DNA of 5,844 nucleotides from Bacteroidales bacterium GP4 (GTDB lineage: Bacteria > Bacteroidota > Bacteroidia > Bacteroidales > Muribaculaceae), in the NCBI GenBank assembly GCA_001701065.1, contig DAAL01000005.1, forward strand, positions 342 through 6,185. The letters run 5' to 3'. A program made the translations under genes and the position numbers. The stretch's first letter is position 1; each line of letters opens with the position of its first letter. Positions 1 through 4,483 of the stretch are shown piece after piece. The notes beneath the pieces are model-generated. The model did not search any database, was not told the origin of the DNA, and worked only from the letters and a program-made list of their open reading frames with translations.

Positions 1-26
1 CCTTGGTTCAAGCCCAAGTGGGACCA
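1..26 (+). tRNA. 3' end of a tRNA gene (partial, isotype uncertain, possibly a CAT-anticodon tRNA)
   Basis: The first bases read as the T-arm and acceptor end of a tRNA. The T-stem CTTGG (2-6) pairs with CCAAG (14-18) around the loop TTCAAGC (7-13), which has the invariant TTC and A. The 3' acceptor strand TGGGACC (19-25) and discriminator A26 follow. Bases 27-29 are CCT, so CCA is not encoded, as is common in Bacteroidetes. The 5' half, including the anticodon, lies outside the window. The acceptor would start GGTCCCA. From memory this tail resembles Bacteroidetes Met/Ile tRNAs with a CAT anticodon, but that is only a guess. The integrase gene just downstream makes this end the likely attachment site. 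Confidence 0.8.
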
Positions 27-30
27 CCTA
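1..30. other. Probable attachment site (att) at the tRNA 3' end
   Basis: Tyrosine recombinases of integrative elements often recombine within the 3' end of a tRNA gene, and their own gene usually lies close to the site. Here the integrase begins about 490 bp downstream of the tRNA end and runs the same way. The crossover cannot be placed from one junction. It would lie in the T-arm/acceptor segment, and the same bases should be repeated at the far end of the element, outside this window. This is an inference from layout; no second copy is visible here. Confidence 0.55.
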
Positions 31-48
31 TTCAAAAGTTAAATTAAG

Positions 49-90
49 GCAAAACGCTGATTATCAACATAATCGGCGTTTTGCTTTTTT
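49..90 (+). terminator. Intrinsic terminator downstream of the tRNA
   Basis: GCAAAACGC (49-57) followed by TGATTAT (58-64) pairs with ATAATCG (69-75) followed by GCGTTTTGC (76-84). The stem is 16 bp with a single T-G wobble and a four-base loop CAAC. Six T residues follow at 85-90. It should end tRNA transcription before the integrase region. If the crossover lies inside the tRNA, this terminator was brought in by the element. Confidence 0.9.
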
Positions 91-311
91 ATTGCCCTAT
101 GCACGCCGATGAAGAACGATGAGGAATGAAGGTTCCCCGTTGGTGCCAATGGCTTGCAAGAGCCTCCCGAATGGGTGCCTATGGCTGAAATTTATACTCA
201 TTTCATTATTCTTCAACGATTTGCATAGAGAGAGTCGGAAGCGTCTTTATTATCTTCGCGTAGAAAATTCAGTATGGTCTGAAAGAAATTCGAGGACTTG
301 CGGAGGAAAAA

Positions 312-428
312 ATGTTTTCGGAGGATTTTTCAGCGAAAATCATTTTGGTGCCAAATTGGTGCCAAAAACAGTGCCAGAAATTTTTGGCACCAATTTCTCT
401 GAAATCCGTGGCACCAAAACACATATAA
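312..428 (+). CDS. Possible 38-residue leader peptide upstream of the integrase (doubtful)
   Basis: An ATG at 312 is preceded by GGAGG (302-306) with a five-base spacer, a much better ribosome site than that of any clear gene here. The frame runs 38 codons to TAA at 426-428. It crosses the whole inverted-repeat cluster, so its sequence is largely dictated by the repeats (for example VPN, APIS and VAPK). No domain is recognisable. It could be a regulatory leader whose translation opens or closes the overlapping hairpin, or pure chance. Bacteroidetes rely little on Shine-Dalgarno pairing, which weakens the case. Confidence 0.2.
   Translation: MFSEDFSAKIILVPNWCQKQCQKFLAPISLKSVAPKHI
343..419. 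repeat. Nested inverted repeats built from four TTGGTGCCAA copies
   Basis: The inner repeat AAATTGGTGCCAAAAA (353-368) has a perfect 16-bp reverse complement at 381-396, with a 12-base spacer. The outer repeat TTTTGGTGCCA (343-353) has a perfect 11-bp reverse complement at 409-419. The spacer holds a weaker GTGCCA element (371-376). The two left copies start 11 bp apart, about one helical turn, so proteins bound there would lie on the same DNA face. The arrangement suits cooperative binding of an integrase or regulator. As RNA the inner repeat would fold into a strong hairpin. Confidence 0.85.
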
Positions 429-520
429 CACACTGATATGCCTGTTGTTGCAAAGACTAAAATCACCTCCGGAAAGGCTTCGTTTCTTGACGATTTAACC
501 CCTCTTTACTCATAGAAGAA

Positions 521-1780
521 ATGAAGAAAGACCGATTGACGGTGCTGTTCTATCGAAGAAGCACCGTGACAAAGACAGGAGAATGTGCGATTCGCATGAG
601 AATTTCTGTGAACGGCACAAGAATTGATTCCAATACGGGGAAGTATATCGACCCTGCTCTCTGGAATCAGTCAAAGGAACGCGCCAAGGGCATGTCTAAA
701 AACGCGATAGATTTGAACGACTATATCGACGAGACAAATATCAAGCTGTTCAAGCTGTTTCAGGATATGCAGTCGGAAGGTGTTGTCGCAACCGCGCAGG
801 AACTTCACAACCGATTCTTCAATATCGGTGTCCACAAGGTTGTGGAACGTATGATAATAACGACATTTCAGGAACACAATCAAGAATGTCGTGCATTGAT
901 GGGCCGTGATTTCGAGCTCGGCACCATCAAAAAATACGAGACCATTACCCGACTGCTTCAGCGTTACATCAAAAAGAAGTATGAAGTCGAAGACTTGCCA
1001 CTGACAAGTCTTGACCGCGACTTCGTCCACGGTTTTGAGATGTATCTCAAGATTGACCGTAACCAGCAGCAGAACACTGTGGCGCGTTACATGAAAGGTC
1101 TGAAGAAAATCACCAACCGGGCCCTTGCAAACGATTGGATTACCAAGGATCCGTTTGCCGGAATAAAGGTCCGAACGGTACAGACCAATCCCACATTCCT
1201 CACCCTCGATGAACTCCATATAATATATAGGAGGCACTTTGACGGTGTACTTGATGTGGTCAGAGACATGTTTGTAATGGCCGCTTTCACCGGACTGGCG
1301 TTTATTGACATCTCCAATCTGAAAAGAGAACACGTTGTCGAGGACAACGACGGCAACATGTGGATTCGCAAGCCACGCCAGAAAACGGATATTGTCCAGA
1401 ACATACCGCTGCTTGACATACCCAAAGCCATACTCAAAAAATATGAGGACAATCCGAAGGCGGCTGAAAAAGGAACGCTTCTGCCGGTTCCCTGCAATCA
1501 GGTAATGAACCGCTACCTGAAAGAGATAGGAAACATCTGCGAGATAGGCAAGGTTCTGACCACTCACGTTGCCCGCCACACCTATGCTACAGTATGCCTG
1601 TCACAGGGGGTACGTATCGAGAATGTCTCGAAGATGCTCGGACACACAAGCATCAAGATGACCCAGCACTACGCCCGGGTACTTGATTCCTCAATCATGG
1701 AGGATATGCAGAATATCCGAGAGGTCATGGCCGGAGACCTCTTCACCAAAAAGAAACGGGGCCGGAAGAAAAAACAGTAA
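521..1780 (+). CDS. Tyrosine recombinase / site-specific integrase (Bacteroides type)
   Basis: This 419-residue protein should catalyse integration and, with accessory factors, excision of the element. It has the usual three parts: an arm-binding N-terminal domain (about 1-90), a SAM-like core-binding domain (about 95-210) and a C-terminal catalytic domain (about 220-400). Catalytic residues are visible: R286 and K288 in the beta-hairpin motif RQKT, H349 and R352 in HVARHTYAT, H375 in LGHTS, and nucleophile Y384 in QHYARV. The first catalytic arginine, expected in TGLR, is Ala260 (TGLAFID). IntDOT of CTnDOT also lacks it, having serine there with a nearby arginine thought to compensate; R286 is placed like that arginine. 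The C-terminus is strongly basic (KKKRGRKKKQ). The ATG at 521 fits the family length; no clear Shine-Dalgarno precedes it. It is convergent with the HTH genes, with 56 bp between. Confidence 0.96.
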   Translation: MKKDRLTVLFYRRSTVTKTGECAIRMRISVNGTRIDSNTGKYIDPALWNQSKERAKGMSKNAIDLNDYIDETNIKLFKLFQDMQSEGVVATAQELHNRFFNIGVHKVVERMIITTFQEHNQECRALMGRDFELGTIKKYETITRLLQRYIKKKYEVEDLPLTSLDRDFVHGFEMYLKIDRNQQQNTVARYMKGLKKITNRALANDWITKDPFAGIKVRTVQTNPTFLTLDELHIIYRRHFDGVLDVVRDMFVMAAFTGLAFIDISNLKREHVVEDNDGNMWIRKPRQKTDIVQNIPLLDIPKAILKKYEDNPKAAEKGTLLPVPCNQVMNRYLKEIGNICEIGKVLTTHVARHTYATVCLSQGVRIENVSKMLGHTSIKMTQHYARVLDSSIMEDMQNIREVMAGDLFTKKKRGRKKKQ

Positions 1781-1793
1781 TCTCCAAACGACA

Positions 1794-1831
1794 ACAGAGG
1801 CAAGAGTCCGGTTAAGGATTCTTGCCTCTGT
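1794..1831. terminator. Hairpin between convergent genes, probable bidirectional terminator
   Basis: ACAGAGGCAAGA (1794-1805) pairs perfectly with TCTTGCCTCTGT (1820-1831). GTCC/GGAT extends the stem to 16 bp with one G-T wobble, leaving a six-base loop (1810-1815). It lies 13 bases after the integrase stop and 5 bases past the end of the minus-strand gene set. Neither side has a real T-run, so it is not a classical intrinsic terminator. It may instead protect 3' ends or act with other factors. The position between converging genes is the main support. Confidence 0.65.
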
Positions 1832-1836
1832 CATAT

Positions 1837-2139
1837 TCAAGGATTACAAATTACATTACGATAATTACTCATCAAGAGATTATCGACATCTTTTTCGGAA
1901 TAAAGATACTTGCCGCCTATCTCATAGTATGGCAACATACCGCTATTCCGGTAGTCGTGAAGAGTGCGTCTGCTTACTCTGAGCCGTTGCGCCAGTTCCG
2001 CGTCCGTGAGATAGGCATCGTTATTAAGGATAGGGCGACAATTCTCGCAGATATGATTCAGAGCGTCTTTAAGTTCCTTGCAACGGCTGAAAAACATCTT
2101 CACCCTGTCATTACGTTTGGTAAATACAATGTCAATCAT
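1837..2139 (-). CDS. Excisionase-like helix-turn-helix protein (second of two)
   Basis: This 100-residue protein has a MerR/excisionase-like (HTH_17 type) DNA-binding domain at about 42-90. The sequence LTDAELAQRLRVSRRTLHDY forms the helix-turn-helix, and GMLPYYEIGGKYLYSEKDV has the wing typical of the family (short turn, strand, GGKY hairpin, then a helix). The first 40 residues form a separate helical section of unknown role with three cysteines. In Bacteroides elements, pairs of such small proteins near the integrase act as directionality factors or regulators (Xis2c and Xis2d of CTnDOT), and the same role is likely here. Its ATG overlaps the stop of the preceding HTH gene by ATGA, which points to coupled translation. 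A longer reading frame on the opposite strand has no recognisable domain and is discarded. Confidence 0.88.
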   Translation of the reverse strand: MIDIVFTKRNDRVKMFFSRCKELKDALNHICENCRPILNNDAYLTDAELAQRLRVSRRTLHDYRNSGMLPYYEIGGKYLYSEKDVDNLLMSNYRNVICNP

Positions 2140-2417
2140 ATTTTGGCCTTCTGCATGATTATATATTTCGCAATATCGCTTGCGAGATACATTATTCTGC
2201 CGTCAATCTGTATGAAAGGAATTTTTCCTGCCGCTTTGAGATTGTTAAGATGGCGGGTGCTCATTCGCAGTATTGCGGCGGCTTCGCCGGTAGTAAGGAG
2301 GTCATCCGGTTTCTTTGAAACAAGGAGTCTGGAAATTGTCCTTACCAATGAATGAAGATACTCAACCTGCTCGAACATTGATTCCAGAACCTCTTCGTCA
2401 ATCTCAACCGTTCTCAT
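2136..2417 (-). CDS. Excisionase-like helix-turn-helix protein (first of two)
   Basis: This 93-residue protein starts with an acidic, probably helical stretch (about 4-35, spaced leucines and valines) that could mediate dimer formation. An HTH_17/excisionase-type domain follows at about 40-86: LLTTGEAAAILRMSTRHLNN, then AAGKIPFIQIDGRIMYLASD as turn and wing. It resembles the second HTH protein in layout but not closely in sequence, so a recent tandem duplication is unlikely. It overlaps the topoisomerase-like gene before it and the HTH gene after it by four bases each (ATGA). It therefore probably depends on translation of the former. The likely role is DNA bending and binding during excision, or control of element genes. 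Confidence 0.9.
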   Translation of the reverse strand: MRTVEIDEEVLESMFEQVEYLHSLVRTISRLLVSKKPDDLLTTGEAAAILRMSTRHLNNLKAAGKIPFIQIDGRIMYLASDIAKYIIMQKAKI

Positions 2418-4342
2418 GACAATATGCTTGCTTCGGAGGGTGCAGATGTGAGACGGAATCGAGCATCCAGCACAAGTGCATCGCAGTATTTACGCCCCTT
2501 GCGGCCTTTGAGACCATAGATGGGCGAAGTGTAGCGGTGTGTCAGCAACTGGTCGATGTCCTTCGCGGTAAAGTCGTAACCTCGGAACTGCTTGGGGAGA
2601 GCGAAGTTGCAATGGGAGCAACTGATTACCATCGGGTACTCCGTCAGAGTCACCTGCCCGCATTTGGGACAGCGATGCGCCATGGGCTTGGCACAGAATA
2701 TGGCGGTGTCGGTGATGAGCGTGATTATCTGGTTTGAGAGCCAGTCCTCATATTTGTGAAGGATTGCGAGGGTACCACCATCCCAGACAGTCTTCTCCAT
2801 GTCGCCAATCTGCGACATTACAGTACCGACGCAGCCGAAATCAGTGTTGCGTGTCAGGGCCATCAGAAGTCGGGCCTTCTCCGTCGGGAAGAGTTCACCG
2901 AGGATAGATTCCACGAAACCGTTGTCGATAAGACGCTGTAGTGCAAGCCCCATGTCGGCATACTCACAGACCGGATAGTCGTCACCGGCTTCCATCTCGA
3001 AATATTCGTAGATGGTTTCGAGGAAATCCGCCCCTACTACGTTGCCCGGATACTTCTCGGAGAAGGAGGAATGTGACACTCCGGTCACATTCACCTCGAT
3101 CTCACTGCCCTCTGGTATGTAGAAATCATCAGGGACAATGGCTGAACCATACAGTTCAAGGTTTGCCACCGGCACACAGAGTACGAGTTCCCGCTCCGTG
3201 CGTTTCTGACTGAACACCTGCTCGACGCGTTTCGCGATGAAACCGTAGAGCCATTCTTCGTCAGAAGACAGGAAGATGGGATTGCGCCCTGTGGTGATTA
3301 TTCCGTGGCTGTGGCGGCACACTGAATTGTCCTCATAAGGGAAATGCTTCGCGCCGGAATAACGCTTGGTCAGACTGTCTTTCAGTCGCTTGGGGAGTTC
3401 TGCAACAGAAGTCAGCGGTGAGGAAATAAGCCCCTTCTCGTAGAGTGCGGTAGCCAGCGCATTGGTCTTGGCCGGCAAAAACCCGAGCTGACGCATGGCC
3501 TCTGTCTGTAGAGTCGAATGAGTGAACAGTTCAACGAGTTCCTGCGACTCGACATCAGAACAGTCGATGACATAGGCTGACAGGGTTCCACCCATCAGGT
3601 TCCGAAGCTGCGATACCTTGTTCAGTACAACGGATTCGTCATCCCAGATGTTGGCCGGGCATAACTTCACGTGCTGCCCCGCATATTCGACTGTCATACC
3701 GAAAGTGTACTGCTTGCCACCTTGGCGGAATTTCTTGCGGCTATCCACCAGCTCACACAGAGTCCAGAGGATAGAAGTATCCGGTCGGCGAAGGGGGAAG
3801 GCTCCCTTTCCGTAAGCCTGTGCCAGCGTTCCTCCAAAGTTGATCTCGAAGAGATTGTCACATGCCATCATAGCGTTGCCGGCACGGGCAAGACGGTAAA
3901 GACCTCGTCCGCCGGTACGATAGCGGTATGCGTGATTGATTGCCTTGTTGGTCAGAGAGGTCAACCACATGCGTGAGCGTTTGCGTCCGACCTTTGCCGA
4001 CTGGCAAAGCATATCGAACATTCCCTGTTCGATGCAGCCGCCATTTGAGGCAAACACCACTTCGTCAGCCTGACGCATGAGCGCGAAAATGCGCTCTGCC
4101 GCTTTTTTGTCCTTGACATGGTATAGGTGCTTCGTTGGAACGAAGGGAAGCTCCTTGGTGAAATCGCTCCCTCCGGTATAGTCCTGAAGGGTGTTGGGAG
4201 CCACCATGTCAGGGGCCACATGAGCAACGATGATGCTCATGGTGTCGTTTGTGTAGTGGCCGTCCTCGGTGCGGTCGGTGCAGTTGAGAGCGCGGGATAC
4301 GGCGAAAGCGGTTGCGTTGGTGTTTGCGATTACGAGATTCAT
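2414..4342 (-). CDS. Topoisomerase III-like protein lacking catalytic residues (predicted pseudoenzyme)
   Basis: The 642 residues follow bacterial topoisomerase III (TopB) almost end to end. The start MNLVIANTNA matches the Toprim opening M-L-IAEKPS, but catalytic Glu is Asn7. The Toprim acidic motif (GDPDREG in TopB) reads SNGGCIE (99-105), losing both aspartates. FPLRRPDTSIL (182-192) corresponds to LSVGRVQTPVL. LYEKGLISSPLTS (300-312) aligns with LYE..ITYPRSD, so Ser308 replaces the DNA-cleaving tyrosine and Leu310 the arginine. HSHGIITTG (344-352) matches DHHAIIPT. A zinc ribbon follows (C558, C561, C575, C578), then a C-terminal repeat (YGLKGRKGRKY, 609-619). Strand cleavage by the usual chemistry seems impossible. 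The frame is intact, so this is not an obviously decayed gene. It leads a coupled operon with two excisionase-like genes, suggesting a DNA-binding or architectural role in excision or transfer. The Exc protein of CTnDOT is an active relative. Confidence 0.85.
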   Translation of the reverse strand: MNLVIANTNATAFAVSRALNCTDRTEDGHYTNDTMSIIVAHVAPDMVAPNTLQDYTGGSDFTKELPFVPTKHLYHVKDKKAAERIFALMRQADEVVFASNGGCIEQGMFDMLCQSAKVGRKRSRMWLTSLTNKAINHAYRYRTGGRGLYRLARAGNAMMACDNLFEINFGGTLAQAYGKGAFPLRRPDTSILWTLCELVDSRKKFRQGGKQYTFGMTVEYAGQHVKLCPANIWDDESVVLNKVSQLRNLMGGTLSAYVIDCSDVESQELVELFTHSTLQTEAMRQLGFLPAKTNALATALYEKGLISSPLTSVAELPKRLKDSLTKRYSGAKHFPYEDNSVCRHSHGIITTGRNPIFLSSDEEWLYGFIAKRVEQVFSQKRTERELVLCVPVANLELYGSAIVPDDFYIPEGSEIEVNVTGVSHSSFSEKYPGNVVGADFLETIYEYFEMEAGDDYPVCEYADMGLALQRLIDNGFVESILGELFPTEKARLLMALTRNTDFGCVGTVMSQIGDMEKTVWDGGTLAILHKYEDWLSNQIITLITDTAIFCAKPMAHRCPKCGQVTLTEYPMVISCSHCNFALPKQFRGYDFTAKDIDQLLTHRYTSPIYGLKGRKGRKYCDALVLDARFRLTSAPSEASILS

Positions 4343-4401
4343 ATTATTTGCGTATTTAATTGATTATTACTTATTTTGATTGTCGGGAGAGATTTGAGAA
4401 A
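4343..4401 (-). promoter_or_regulatory. A/T-rich leader of the topoisomerase-like gene
   Basis: The bases directly before the topoisomerase-like ATG are very A/T-rich and, read on the minus strand, rich in A, as in many Bacteroidetes 5' leaders. There is no Shine-Dalgarno. An internal promoter is plausible because a terminator-like hairpin lies just upstream. No good TAnnTTTG element could be identified, so none is marked. Confidence 0.35.
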
Positions 4402-4430
4402 GACATGGGAAGGGCCTGCCTCCCCATGTC
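4402..4430 (-). terminator. Hairpin after the DUF3945-like gene, possible terminator or attenuator
   Basis: GACATGGG (4402-4409) pairs with CCCATGTC (4423-4430). The stem continues for three more pairs after one A-C mismatch, around the loop 4414-4418. On the minus strand the stem is followed by TTTCTC, a weak T-rich tail. It lies between the DUF3945-like stop and the topoisomerase-like start, so it may separate or attenuate expression of the downstream genes. Confidence 0.5.
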
Positions 4431-4442
4431 AGTGAAGAGGAT

Positions 4443-4461
4443 AGCCATTGAGAAAATGGCT
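4443..4461 (-). repeat. Short inverted repeat in the intergenic region
   Basis: AGCCATT (4443-4449) pairs perfectly with AATGGCT (4455-4461) around a five-base loop. No T-run follows on either strand. It stands beside the larger hairpin, and together they fill most of the space after the DUF3945-like stop. It may protect the transcript's 3' end or be part of a protein-binding site; the function is unknown. Confidence 0.5.
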
Positions 4462-4483
4462 CGGGATCTATTTCATCTTGTGA

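Larger units (their letters stand above)
91..520. promoter_or_regulatory. Integrase-proximal non-coding region with iterated TTGGTGCCAA motifs
   Basis: These 430 bp between the terminator and the integrase contain no convincing protein gene. The region carries five copies of a 10-base motif (140-149, 345-354 and 356-365 forward; 384-393 and 408-417 reverse) and the hexamer CGGAGG at 301-306 and 319-324, with its reverse complement at 466-471. No match to the Bacteroides promoter pattern (TTTG, then TAnnTTTG with the right spacing) was found by eye. The plausible roles are integrase arm-type sites, excisionase sites, or an operator and leader for the integrase. All of these are inferred from position. 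Confidence 0.6.

Noticed and set aside
353..396. Intrinsic terminator on the + strand
   Set aside because: The stem is strong, but it is followed by CTCTGAAATC rather than a T-run, and it is part of a wider set of motif copies better explained as protein-binding sites.
343..419. CRISPR-like array
   Set aside because: The repeats are only 10 bases, occur in both orientations and have unequal spacers. There are no cas genes.
119..436. 105-codon frame on the + strand before the integrase
   Set aside because: There is no ribosome site or domain. It crosses the inverted repeats, and its sequence is explained by them.
420..520. Bacteroides-type integrase promoter (TTTG / TAnnTTTG)
   Set aside because: No pair of elements with acceptable match and spacing was found by eye.
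671..1579. 302-codon open frame on the minus strand
   Set aside because: It lies wholly inside the integrase gene, which has all family motifs. Its translation shows no domain.
1822..2355. 177-codon frame on the + strand, longer than either HTH gene it covers
   Set aside because: The opposite strand encodes two recognisable HTH proteins linked by ATGA overlaps. The + frame has no domain and runs into the convergent hairpin region.
2414..4342. Calling the topoisomerase-like gene a pseudogene
   Set aside because: There is no frameshift or premature stop in 642 codons, the start and stop are coupled to neighbours, and the zinc-ribbon cysteines are kept. The lost residues are specific to catalysis.
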